In this document: one piece after another, positions 20,742 through 31,900 of the stretch
How the letters are laid out: each line of letters begins with the position of its first letter
How positions within the stretch are numbered: the stretch's first letter is position 1
The notes under the pieces: generated by a model
The model's input: the letters and a program-made list of their open reading frames with translations, nothing else
Database searches by the model: none
Told to the model about the DNA's origin: nothing
Position numbers and translations under genes: made by a program
DNA from: Mesostigma viride
Taxonomy: Eukaryota; Streptophyta; Mesostigmatophyceae; Mesostigmatales; Mesostigmataceae
Direction of reading: 5' to 3'
Length of the DNA: 64,000 bases
Assembly (NCBI GenBank): GCA_009746045.1
Contig: RPFO01000086.1
Location: 399,732-463,731, forward strand

Positions 20742-21652
20742 CCGAAGCCTCCATCCGCTCACTCCTCCATGAGGCCCTCGAGCAGCACGTGGCCCCCATC
20801 GCAGCAGATGTGGCGGTCATGGGCAGCACGCTGGCTGCCGAGCTCCCCCTCCTCTCCACCGCCACCTCCACCATCTCCACCGCCACCTCCACCCTCCTCG
20901 CCTCCTCCACCGCCACCACCTCCACCTCCGACGCCATCACCGCTCAGCTCCGTGACATCGACCAGCGTCTTAAGGACAACGCCATCGCTATCGAGGTTCT
21001 GCAGAACACCGCAGGCCTCACCGCCCAGGCGGTGAAGGACATTGCCGCCAAGCCAGCCCCGGCTGGCCTGGCCGGCGATGCTCCTCCCATCACCACCTGG
21101 GCGGACATGCTTAAGCAACATACCACCTCCACCACCTCCGCCGTCGCAGCCCAGCTCCAACGGCAGACGCTTGACCTCCGCGAGGAGGCCGAGCTCGCCA
21201 AGCGCAGCCTCAACGTCATTGTCAAGAACTTCAAGATGGAGGAAGGTGAGAATTCCGAGAAGCTTTTGCGTGCGTTTGAGAGAGAAATCCTTGGTCGCAT
21301 GGGCCTTAACGGTGAGATCGAGCTGGCCGCCCACCGCCTTCCCCGCGCGCGGGGTAAGGCAGGGCCGCCCCCGCTCCTTCTCACCTTTAAGACCCCGGCG
21401 GACAAGATTTCTTTTCTCAGACGCCGCAAGCGGCTCGAGAAGACTCTCTTCACCCTTGATGACGACTTGACCCTGGCGCAGCAACAACGGCGACGGGAGC
21501 TATGGCCGACCTATACCTCCAGCTCCGGCAGACCAAGGCGGGGCAGCCGGTGCATGTACTGGAAGGGGGCGGCCATCTACGTCGGCCACAAGCCCTGGCA
21601 GGCGACCCCCCCCCCCCCCGCGGCCCCAGCGACTCCAGACGCCCCAGCTTAG
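20742..21652 (+). CDS. LINE-A ORF1, 3' segment
   Basis: Continues LINE-A ORF1 in frame from the TTAA junction. It shows a Ser/Thr-Ala low-complexity stretch, a coiled-coil-like helix (DAITAQLRDIDQRLKDNAIA), the marker AVKDIAAKPAPAG and TTWADMLKQHTT, then a basic helix. An RRM-like core follows: RSLNVIVKNFKMEEGENS, LLRAFEREILGRMG, AAHRLPRARGK, LLLTFKTPADKISFLRRRKR and LDDDLTLAQQQRRRELW. This is the classic order of L1-type ORF1/transposase_22-like proteins (strand, helix, 'AHRLG', 'V-x-F' and 'EDLT..R..R..LW'). The tail is Pro-rich. Stop at 21650-21652. No ORF2 follows, so LINE-A is ORF1-only here. Confidence 0.8.
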
Positions 21653-21954
21653 GGGAATACAGCAGTAGTAGTGCAGAATAGATAGACCGTGGCCATGTAC
21701 ATGTACGCCTCCTAGAGGCACTATCCCAGCTAAGCCCCGCGCTTTATTTAATCATGTACATGTGTGCCTATGATGTGCCACACTCCAGACGATGCCTAGC
21801 CTTATTTAGTAATGTTGTGCCCATGCAGGGAGTAACTCTCTGCATGCTGAGATGCCATGCCCTAGCTTTTTGTATAGCCATGCTGATCTTCCCCCCCATG
21901 ACAGGCTCCCCCTTCGCTGCATGGGCATAGCTTGAAGATCATGGGGATGCAAGT
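21653..21954 (+). other. LINE-A 3' UTR
   Basis: Shares GGGAATA-AGCAGTAGT-GTA-A-TAGATAG with 51974-52010 and with the inverse of 59320-59355, which also directly follow ORF1-type sequence. It has no gene. Confidence 0.6.
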
Positions 21955-22420
21955 GCCCTGGCTGGTGCACCTAGAGCAAGGGTCCTTTACATTCCCACCC
22001 TTGCAGGAAGTAGCTTAGAATGTATGATAGGCCATATGCCCCTTCTCTGGGCTATGTGCTACATATACTCCCAAGTTACGGAGTTATGTTCCTAATTAAT
22101 TAGTTAATTAATTAATTAACTCCGTAAATCAGAATAACTCCGTTGGGATCGAGTATATGTAGCACATATCCCTGAGAAGTCACGTGTCTATTAATTAATT
22201 CCCTGAGAAGGGGCATATGTCTTTTTATACATTCTAGTAGGCGACTTCCTGCAAGGCTTCCTCCACTCCACCCACCCATCATGGAATATGTGCTACATGA
22301 TCTCCCAACGGAGGCATGTTATAATTTAATTTAATTTTTTTTTCCTGCAAGGGTAGGGATGTAAACTACTCCTGCTCTGGGTGCACAAAGGCCGGGCACC
22401 TGCACACCACTGTATTCAGG
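21955..22420. repeat. Head-to-head inverted pair of SINE-like repeats
   Basis: Plus copy about 21955-22125 and minus copy about 22126-22420 meet at an (AATT)n centre. Each arm carries CATATGCCCCTTCTC, GTAGCACATA and ACTCCGTT-type blocks. The outer end of the minus copy (CACTGTATTCAGGCACC) matches the inverse of the start of the 39125-39299 copy. The minus arm is further broken by an internal duplication near 22185-22210. Confidence 0.75.
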
Positions 22421-22618
22421 CACCTAGGGGTGCCGACAGAGGTGGGAAGATGATCATGGCTATATACGAAGGCTAGGGCATGGATTCTTGCCACAGGGTG
22501 ACTCTCTGCATAGGCAGAGCTTGGCTATAAATTCTTAATGATGCAGCATCCATGGGCTAAATTCTTAATAATGCAGCATTCCACGGTTTATGGTGTGCCG
22601 AGCTATGGATGCCGAGAA

Positions 22619-22786
22619 TGCTCATAACTTTTACATCCGGGCATGAAATTTGGTCGGGTAAATTGCAGTAGATGCGCCTTTTGATGACGAACACGATGAT
22701 ATAATGTTCAGCCGCCATCGCCCTAGATTTAGCGCAATATCATAAAACGCAGCACAGGCAGGGTTCGTATTTTCCCGGAACCAGCT
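22619..22786 (+). other. LINE-B 5' UTR head
   Basis: GCTCATAACTTTTACATCC, GAAATTTGGTCGGGTAAATT, CTTTTGATGACGAACACG and GATATAATG. The middle blocks match LINE-C at 52801-52870 almost perfectly. Confidence 0.7.
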
Positions 22787-24426
22787 ATGGCAGAAACTCC
22801 GTCAACCGCATCCCCTCCTCTCTCCGAGGGGGAGGCTTCAGCGCCCAACACGATTACGCAACTAATCGCAGCTGCGGAAACCATTGCGATGCAGCCCCCG
22901 GCAAACGAGGCAGCCATTACCGCCTCCTCCAAGCGGCTTTGCGTCAACCCAGCCGACGAGATGGAGCGCCAGATCCCTCCGCCATCGTCTTCTAAATCCA
23001 GCGAGGACACCCCCATTGACGACGCCATCGACGACGCTACCAACGACGCTGAGCTCGACCCAGCATCCTTCATGCCTGGCGAGGTTGTCGCCGAGCATGC
23101 ACCGGTTCTTTTCGCTTACCGCCGAGGAGGCGCAGGCTATCCTGCACCATGCACCTGAAAGCCAACGACATTCCGATCTATTTTCCTAGCACGTCTGGCG
23201 GGACCATTTCAATGGACGAGCTCCCCGACATGGACGAGCCACAGCTTCGACTTTCTGTTTTCCTGAGCCACGCGCAGGCCCCTTGCCTCCGGGCACTCTT
23301 TGCCGCTTTCGAGGACGCCGAGCACGGCACCGCCAACACCCCCGATGCTTGATCCCCGGAAGCAGACCTGCACAAGCTCAATAAGAAAGTCGCAGACATG
23401 GCTGCCCAACTCGGAGCCTTGTCCAGTGACCGCTATTCGTAAAGACACTGCTGCATGAGCTCCACTCCAGCATTGCCGAGGTCAAGGCCGCCCTGACCAG
23501 CCCGCCCCAGCCAGCCGCCCCCGCACCCACCAGCTACGCTAACATGGTGAAACAGACGGACATTGCCAACCTGATGGAGGATGCCGCACGCAGGGGGGCT
23601 GCAGCCCACAAGACTGCTGTCGAGGAGGACCAGCGCTCACGCAGTATATTGGTCCGCGGTATTTCGAGGTAGCGCAGCAGCCAGAAACGGACCTGATGCT
23701 AGCGCAACGCCTGTACCACAGCCTCATCGTGGGCCGGCTGCATCTGGGCAACGAACGCATCCGCATTGAGTCGGCCGCCTGGATGGCGGGCCAGCCTGGC
23801 CCCATCCGGGTGACCTTCGCGAATGTGGCCAGCAAGGTGAAGGTACTCTAGGCCCGCAAGCTCCTATAGGCGGGCGAAACGCGCCGAGCCTCGACGACCT
23901 ACTCTCCCCGGCCCAGCTAGTCATCAAGAACGGTCTGCTGGGCAGCGACGTGGCGATCAAGGCCAGGCATGAAGCCGGCCAGAAGGTATATACGTCTGCC
24001 TCGTCAACGACACCCCCGTGCTTTTCATCAACGGTCAGCGCACGGATGTGCAGGCTCCCAACAAGCGGCACAAGCCGGGCCGTCCCAAGCATGCCCCAGC
24101 TGCGTCATCATCGTCCACGCACGTCCCGGGTATGGAGGGCGCCCGGTAAGGGCACACCCTCGCGGCCTCGCGGTACAATAGGCTTTGGGCATAGCCTTTT
24201 ATAAACAAGCCCCTTTCCACCCTCATGTCGCACCGTGCGAGCATGATGAGGATGCAAGGTCGCCAGGCACGCCACGGTCAACCTTCCCGCCAATTTACCA
24301 GCCTCAAACGCCTCCTGGCCCGCCTTGAGCGGGATGAGGCCCAGTCGACACGCCGGCGACCCCAGCCACTGGGATGGAGACGACGCATATCCGCCCTGAA
24401 AGAAAGACTCCATGCGTTGACAAGCA
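22787..24426 (+). pseudogene. LINE-B ORF1, decayed
   Basis: Starts at ATG 22787 (MAETPSTASPPLSEGEASAP). Open pieces follow in changing frames: to 23158; 23149-23352 (DELPDMDEPQLRLSVFLSHA); about 23520-23670 (YANMVKQTDIANLMEDAARR, then SRSILVRGI in the RRM-like position); and basic, Arg-rich frames to 24426. Several in-frame stops show it cannot give one protein. Identity rests on the shared 5' head, on position upstream of the endonuclease/RT frames, and on the helix-strand order parallel to LINE-A and LINE-C ORF1. The next insertion cuts its 3' end at TTAA 24427. Confidence 0.6.
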
Positions 24427-25068
24427 TTAACCCCTCCACCGTCTCTGACTCGTGACTAAAATGAGTCACGAGTTGCACAGTATGCCACAGGTGCCCCCAT
24501 TCAGAGTAATTATTTTTTCTAGACCATACTAAGAACCAAGCATAACCATATTAGGGCCCACCTGGGGGTATAGTGGGTGGTCCCAGTGCTAGGCCCCCCT
24601 GCTCTATAAATAGCTCCCCCGGCTCAGGGGGTATGGTGAGTGTGCGCGGTGACACCCTTATAATGGATGATAGACCCCTTTCCTCGATGAGTTGATCCTG
24701 GGGTTGGTTTTGTAGATAGATTTTTTAGTTAGGATGGGATACAAACACTAAAAATTGTAACTGCTCCAGGGACCCATCAGCTGGTGCTAAAAATAATTGG
24801 GTTATTTCCCTACTCAGACAGCTGTGCACCAGGGTACCACAGTACCCCCTTGACTTTGACCAGGGTTTCCACCCTGATACGGTGGTCAACTACAGTCAGA
24901 CAAGTGTCCTACGGATAGAGTGAATCTAGATCTTTTCAGTGGTCTAGTCAATGGTTCCCCCAAAAACCTTCACGCCAAATCCCTACAGGGCGCACAAACT
25001 CGTGCAGAACGTGAGGCATGAGAAAAACTCGCAGTCGAAAATCGGCACGAGGACGGTTGAGGGGTTAA
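24427..25068. mobile_element. piggyBac-like nonautonomous element 2 (634 bp)
   Basis: TTAA at 24427-24430 and 25065-25068. The ends are CCCCTCCACCGTC and the inverse of GACGGTTGAGGGG (12 of 13 match). It is noncoding. Internal motifs match the longer element at 18654-20741, so it is an internally deleted relative. It sits in LINE-B between ORF1 and ORF2. Confidence 0.8.
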
Positions 25069-26029
25069 CCCCAATCGCCACCCTCCCCCTCCCCCCCCAT
25101 CCCCACCCCCACCCCCACCTCCAGCACTACCCTTCTCCACCCCTACCCCCACCCCCACCCCCCCGCTATAATAGGGCAACGGCCCATTCTTGGTATTGCA
25201 AGCTCCCTCCCTGCAGATCCTTCTACGAGCGGCGGCACCCCAGCACGCCAACGCGTCGACGAGCTGATCGCCTGTGCGCCGACAACAAGATCGCTGTCCT
25301 CGGGGTCCAGGAGCACCGACGCACCGTTGACCCTCAGCACGGGGTCAACGGTCTGCTGGTCGACGACCTGCGTGCGGGCTGGCGGTTCCACTATGGTGGC
25401 GGCGTCGCGCCGGGTCAAGGTGGTGTGGGCCTCTTGTGCTCGCCGGCAGCATCAGAGCAGCTCCAGTCCATCGTGCTGCGGTCCCCGCGTGTGCTATAGT
25501 GGCCACTTTTTCGGCCACTGAGGGCCATTCCCACCACACGCTAACCGTTATCGTGGGATATGCACCACATGCGGGTCGAGCTCAGGCGGAACGTGAGGCC
25601 TTCTTCAACGCCCTCAAGGAGGAGGAGGCCAACATCCCAGCTCGGCACTTCCTGGTTATGCTGCTCGACGCCCATGCCACGCTGCCAGTTGGCACTGGGG
25701 GCGCTCAGTACTCCCCAACCAACACGACAGCCAACGGTAACACGCCTTTATTTGCGAATCTGCTGGCAGAATCTGCGCTGGTTGCATGCAATGCTTCTTT
25801 CGCACGCCCCGCTGAGCAGCTTGCCACCTTTTTTGGGCCGTCGGATCGGGTGGTGTGCCTTGACTATATCTGCGTACGTCGGGCTCAGCGCCCCTCAGTT
25901 GTCGATGCTCGCGTCCTGCAAGATTCTGTCAGCACGGTGGAATCTGATCACCGTCTCGTGCTCGCTCGTATCAGATTGCGGTTTCCTGGGGTGAAACCGT
26001 CGCGACAGCTGGCGCCTCAGCCAGTCTGA
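25069..26029 (+). pseudogene. LINE-B ORF2, AP endonuclease domain
   Basis: APE-type endonuclease that nicks target DNA to prime reverse transcription. Visible blocks: LCADNKIAVLGVQEHRR (metal-binding Glu in the Q-E-H position) in the first frame, up to about 25440. A frame change follows, then VIVGYAPHAG (Y-AP block), ARHFLVMLLDAHATLP (the 'GDFNA' position, here LDAHA), FFGPSDRVVCLDYICVRR ('IDYI' block) and VESDHRLVLARIRL (catalytic S-D-H). At least one frameshift makes it inactive as it stands. A long C/CA-rich tract at 25080-25165 lies just upstream. Confidence 0.75.
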
Positions 26030-27770
26030 TCTGAAGGTGCTCCGGATTGTGCTGAAGGATGCCGACAAGATGTCAGCAGCAGAGCAGGCCGCTATGTCGC
26101 ACATGCAGGGATGATTTCCTGGCCGTCTTCGACGCCCGTGGCAGCCGACAGCAGTTACACGCCATTCCGCCGCCGGGTGATATTTCGGTGATCCTCCGCG
26201 GTGTCGCTGCCAAGTATCGCCTGGCTGCCCGCACCCTCCCCACCGACCTTGCCTCCGCGCCGACAGCTTGCTGTCCACCGTCACGCACCGACAGTGGTCG
26301 CCGCCAGGCAGATGCTCCGCCGCAACAGGGATCCGATCGCCAAACCTGGGCTGCAAGCAGCTCTAAGGGCCGCCTACGAGCAGGCTGAGAAGGCAGACGC
26401 TCAGCAGATGGTCAAGGACCTGCGCAGCTGCCAGCAGAAGCACGACGGCAAAGGGGCCTGGTTCTGGTACAAGCGCCTCGGGCACCCGGACGGCCTCGGC
26501 CGGCCCCACCGTCACGACGTCCCCGGCGCCCCAGCCAAGCGGCTTCGTACCTGGGCCACGGCTACGGCCGAGGTCGTGGGGACAGCTGCGCCGCCCCCGC
26601 CCCTGCTCCCAGCCGCCGCCGCCCGCCCGGCCGCCCTGGCCGGCCCCGCTGGGCCCCCGGCCCCGCCTAGGTCAGCGGCGGACTACTTAGTCCCCCCGCT
26701 GGTCGGCCCACTTGGCGACCCGTCTGACATGCCTCCTTTCACCTCTCGCGAGGTCACGGAGGCGGTCCAGCGCCTGCGCTATGACGCAGCCACCGGCTCT
26801 GACGAGATTCCTAGCTGCCGCAGTTGTAAAACTTGCAGCCGAATTCGAGGACACAGGTGTTATGCTGCTCTTCCGGGACAATGATCTGCAACCGCCTTCT
26901 GCTGTCGTCGCAACCGCCTCCAGCGGCCTGGCAACACAGTTTTCGCACGATGCTGTACAAGAACAAGGGGTCGCCTGCCGACCGGCCCCGGCAACTACAG
27001 AGGGGTGTGCATTCAAAGTGCATGCCCCCCTCAAGCTTCTTATGCGGCTCATCCTGAACCGCCTGCGCACGCGGCCCTGGACGGTCACCTCAGCGAGACT
27101 CAGCACGGCTTCCGCTCAGGTCGCAACACAGTACAGGCGCTCTTCGCTACTCGCCGACTGGTGGAGGAACTGCAACGCCTTCAGCCTGGTGAGTCCCCTT
27201 TGCACCTTGTGCTGGTGGACTTCATCAAAGCCTTTGATTCGGTTTTCTGGCCTGCGCTTTGGGACATCCTCGAGTTGTTCTGGATCCTCGAGTTGTTCCG
27301 GATCCGGCCCCGCTCCCTTATTGCTGTCATCCGCAACCTGTATGAAGGGTCCACCACTTCGGTGCGCACTTCTTACGGGACCACGCCCCCATGCCCTTTA
27401 CAGAAGGGTGTGTGGCAGGGCTGCGTGCTGTCGCCCTACCTGTTCATTATTGTTGTGGTCGAATCCGTAATGATTCAGGCGCGCAAGCGATTTACCCGCA
27501 TCGTGGGTAGGGAACCAGGGGTGCAGGTCGCTAACAAATATTGGCATGGCGGAGCGGACACTGAGATTCGGCTGGCAGACATCATCTACGCAGACGACAC
27601 CACCCTCTTCGAGGACACTGGGCACGTGCAGACATGGCTTGACTGCCTGCATGGCTATCGAGGCCCGTGCAGTGGGGCTTGAGGTCAGCAAGAAGACAGA
27701 GGCCCTGGCGGTTGGGCTCACCCACTCACCGCCACCCCTCTATCTCCTCGACGGCTCTCGAGTCCTGTAT
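26030..27770 (+). pseudogene. LINE-B ORF2, reverse transcriptase domain
   Basis: Linker with EKADAQQMVKDLRSCQQK and FTSREVTEAVQRLRYDAATG (the pre-RT 'EV..A...L....G.D' block). The RT follows, broken by shifts near 26820-27000. From 27090 the blocks are clear: ETQHGFRSGRNTVQALFATR, LHLVLVDFIKAFDSVFW (first Asp), KGVWQGCVLSPYLFI, and LADIIYADDTTLFED (catalytic YADD). It ends in DGSRVLY at codon TAT 27768-27770, where the 18-kb element is inserted. The protein resumes in frame at 45842. L1-like by domain content. Confidence 0.8.
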
Positions 27771-27799
27771 GGGTGGTTTTACCGGATTAGGATACATTT

Positions 27800-28967
27800 G
27801 CACAGCTTCAAATGTATCCTAAATGCACCATTGGCAAACATGGTTTCTGGACATGGTCGATATCATTCATATGTTTGGCAAGCATGATATGATCATGCTT
27901 GCCAAAGATGTTGTCTCTTTTCATATTTCACACATATATTATCGGCCTCGGCGTGCCATGCTTCCACGTTTGTTGTCTCTTTTCATATATTGTAAATATG
28001 ATCAATAAAATTCCAAACATGACCATGTTGGAGACTTCAAGTGGAGCATCATGATTACTGTTTTCACTATTACGTAACCCATGGTTCATGTTAACATGGC
28101 ATAATGAGCAATCCTATTGACCCCATGACTAATGGTGAAGTTAATAAAGTTACATCGTGGCACGTCACTATAGCATCAAGTTGCATCATTGTGCATAAAG
28201 TAGTTTAGCACTGAGTTGGCATGCCAACACCAGGTACACTAAATAAATTAAAACCAGAATTGATAAACAACCCAGTATCCAAATACAGTATCCATATATA
28301 TGCAGGTCGTACTACAGGTACAGCCACGGCTGCCACGCGGCTTCTGCAGCGATCACGCTCTTTCTCCTAGACAATTGCTCTACTGGTCCCTACAGGTCGG
28401 TCGACTTGGACCATGATGCGTCAAGAACCGTTAATTGACCGACTTAAACAAGATGTTTGTCTACATGCAGCTGTCTGCACCTAACTAACGCGAAACCGCG
28501 TGCTACCAAATATAGCGGGAAATGCATGAGTAACACATGTCAACGCACAACCGGTGGAAATCACGCGATACCAACCGCGGCAACAGTGGTGTGAACATAG
28601 CGGGCACTGCCATGCAAAAAAGCACCAGCAGCGGCATCAGTAGCAAATTGTAGTAGCGGAACAATAGCCACTACATCAATGCAACAACACATCAGCCCAG
28701 CAACACAGCAGCAGCATGACCGTAGCACAGCAGCAGCACAACTGTAGCTCAGCAGCACGGCCGTAATGCAGCAGTGCATCAACACAGCAGCACGGCAGCA
28801 GCACGACAGCAATACATCAGCGGCACGGCAGCAATGCAGCAACACATCAGCACAACAGCACAACAGCAGCACGGCAGCAATGCAGCAACAGTAGCATGGC
28901 AGCACAGCAGCAGCAGCAGCAGCAGCAGCACATGAGCAGCTCAATGACAACAACCGCTGCTCGCGCT
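27800..28967. other. Left subterminal region of the 18-kb element
   Basis: No gene. It starts with a hairpin (GGATACATTTG / CAAATGTATCC). It repeats TTGTCTCTTTTCATAT twice (near 27911 and 27973) and TTGGCAAGCATGAT-like dyads near 27873-27905. From 28580 to 28935 there is a degenerate CAG/CAA-type repeat (AGCAGCACAGCAGCAA). It forms the 3' flank of the transposase gene. Confidence 0.6.
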
Positions 28968-31900
28968 TCAGCAGTCGTCGTCGTCGTCGTCGTCGTCATC
29001 GTCATCGGCAAGGATGAGCGCTCGCTTCCGACGCCGGGAGGCGCCTGCGTTGTTGTTCTCCGCCACATCGTCGCTGGGTGGAACCATCTCGCGCAATCGA
29101 GCCTCGGCCAGGGTGATATCCGGCGCTTGCAACGCAGGGACGACCACACCGGGGCACCCGCAGATCTGTGCCTCCAGCTCGTGGAGAGGCACACAAGAAA
29201 CCGCGTCCTCCTCCCAACGGGCACCCCAGTACATGGCTACCATGTCGTTTTGCGTGTCGACAACAGCGACACGACCATGGTACCTGCCGTCCCGGCTTTC
29301 GGTGCGACCGTCCGCGGATGTCACACGCTCCGACGCCCAATGACACACGACTTGCCCTACGAGGTTGCGGCTGCCACTCTTGACCTGCAGCCTTATGCCT
29401 TCCCAGCATGCCTTCGCCATGCCGACGATGCCCTTCGAGCATTCAGCATCTTGCCACTTCACGACCGGGTGTTCCGCGTCATAGGGCACCTCCTTCAGCG
29501 CCTTTAGGCACTCCTTGGTGAGCTTTTTGTTCGCACCCAAGGAGACTGCATGGGGCGGCTGACCTCGCTTGCCCACCACTTGTGTCAAGACGAGGTCTGA
29601 CGCGGTGATGATCACCGTGTGCGCCGCAGTGGTTGGCGGATGGGGCCATTGCGCAATGTCTGGGTTCCACGGGTGCCACGTGTCACGCAAATGCTTAGCG
29701 CGGTATACAAAGAGCTCAATAGAAGGTTGGCCGCCATCCTCCTTCGCAACCACCTCCTTGATGATGCCAAAGAGGACTGGAGTCCACGTGAGCTTCGAGT
29801 TGCAGAGAATACCAGCTGAAGGGTGCCAGTATAGAACAGCGGAGCCTTTCTCAACGCCTTGCATGCGCTTCAAGTAAGCGACCTTGGCTGTCATGGCCCT
29901 GTCTTCTGCCGCCCATTCCTGCTGTGTGTGGCCATCATGAAGAACTCGGTCTACCAGCGGGGTGACGCGCACCGCCTCTGCGTCGACCAACGCCATGAAG
30001 TGCTCTTCTTGCGTCGGTGGTGGTTCAGGCGCTGCATCGTGCTCACGCAGGGCGGAGATGTCCGCGCGAGATGGCCACGGCAAAGGGCGCCACTCCTCAG
30101 GCACCTCCTCAGGGGCATGTGGGACTTTTGCGAAAAAGGCCTCGTTTGGCTTGATGGTGTCGGGCGGAAAGTACCACTGCCAGATGCCATGGGGCAACTT
30201 CTCGACCCTTGTTTTGATCGACTCCAGCTCCTTCCCCAGAAACTCCATGTTCAATGGTGCGAAGGCTGGGGTGTCCTGCAACATCGGAATGCGGTCTGGA
30301 TCCACAAGTCGGACGCCAAACAGCGGCCGCCCCTCCGCATCAAACTTGTAAGGCTGTGTCATCGCCTTCCCGCACCGTGGCGCGCCTTCCTGTCGAGTCC
30401 CCGCGGGCTGCCACGGCGTCTTTTGGGACTCCGTGGTCCGGTAGGACAACCAGGTCTCTGCGTTGCCCTGTACCTGGAAGAAGACGGCGTGGTGCACCTT
30501 CATTGAGCGACCGCGTTTTTCAGGCACCGGCTGTGCCGCTCCGCCGCCCGCCGGCTGCGCCTCCGGCCCGCCGCGCGCCGGCTGCCCCGCCCCGCCGCCC
30601 GTCGACTGCCCCGCCCCGCCGCCCGTCGACAGCCCCGCCCCGCCGCCCACGCGCGCCGGCAGCGCCGCTGGCCCCCCGCACGCCGACCGCCCTGCCCCGC
30701 CGCCCGTCGACTGCCCCGCCCCGCCGCCCGTCGACAGCCCCGCCCCGCCGCATGCCAGCTGCGCCGGCCCGCCGCCCACGCGCGCCGGCAGCGCCGCTGG
30801 CCCCCCGCACGCCGACGGCCCTGCCCCGCCGCCCGTCGACTGCCCCGCCCCGCCGCCCGTTGACAGCCCCGCCCCGCCGCCCACGCGCGCCGGCAGCGCC
30901 GCTGGCCCCCCGCACGCCGACCGCCCTGCCCCGCCGCCCGTCGACTGCCCCGCCCCGCCGCCCGTCGACAGCCCCGCCCCGGCGCCCACGCGCGCCGGCA
31001 GCGCCGCTGGCCCCCGCGCGCCGACTGCCCCGCCACGCCGCCCGTCGACAGCCCCGCCCCGCCGCCCACGCGCGCCGGCAGCGCCGCTGGCCCCCGCGCG
31101 CCGACGGCCCCGCCCCGCCGCCCGTCGACAGCCCCGCCCCGCCGCCCACGCGCGCCGGCAGCACCGCTGGCCCCCCGCACGCCGACTGCCCCGCCCCGCC
31201 GCCCGTCGACAGCCCCGCCCCGCCGCCCACGCGCGCCGGCAGCACCGCTGGCCCCCCGCCCGTCGACTGCCCCGCCCCGCCGCCCGTCGACAGCCCCGCC
31301 CCGCCGCCCACGCGCGCCGGCAGCGCCGCTGGCCCCCCGCGCGCCGACGGCCCTGCCCCGCCGCCCGTCGACTGCCCCGCCCCGCCGCCCGTCGACAGCC
31401 CCGCCCCGCCGCCCACGCGCGCCGGCAGCGCCGCTGGCCCCCCGCACGCCGACCGCCCTGCCCCGCCGCCCGTCGACTGCCCCGCCCCGCCGCCCGTCGA
31501 CAGCCCCGCCCCGCCGCCCACGCGCGCCGGCAGCGCCGCTGGCCCCCCGCACGCCGACCGCCCCGCCACGCCGCCCGTCGACTGCCCCGCCCCGCCGCCC
31601 GTCGACAGCCCCGCCCCGCCGCCCACGCGCGCCGGCAGCGCCGCTGGCCCCCCGCGCGCTGACTGCCCCGCCACGCCGCCCGTCGACAGCCCCGCCCCGC
31701 CGCCCACGCGCGCCGGCAGCACCGCTGGCCCCCCGCACGCCGACTGCCCCGCCCCGCCGCCCGTCGACAGCCCCGCCCCGCCGCCCACGCGCGCCGGCAG
31801 CACCGCTGGCCCCCCGCACGCCGACGGCCCTGCCCCGCCGCCCGTCGACTGCCCCGCCCCGCCGCCCGTCGACAGCCCCGCCCCGCCGCCCACGCGCGCC

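Noticed and set aside
20759-21487. Minus-strand 242-codon Gly-rich frame opposite LINE-A ORF1
   Set aside because: Antisense shadow; the plus strand has the ordered ORF1 motifs.
28580-28935. PolyQ/poly-Ala coding region near the transposase 3' end
   Set aside because: Degenerate CAG/CAA repeat with stops in the transposase frame; lies after its stop codon.
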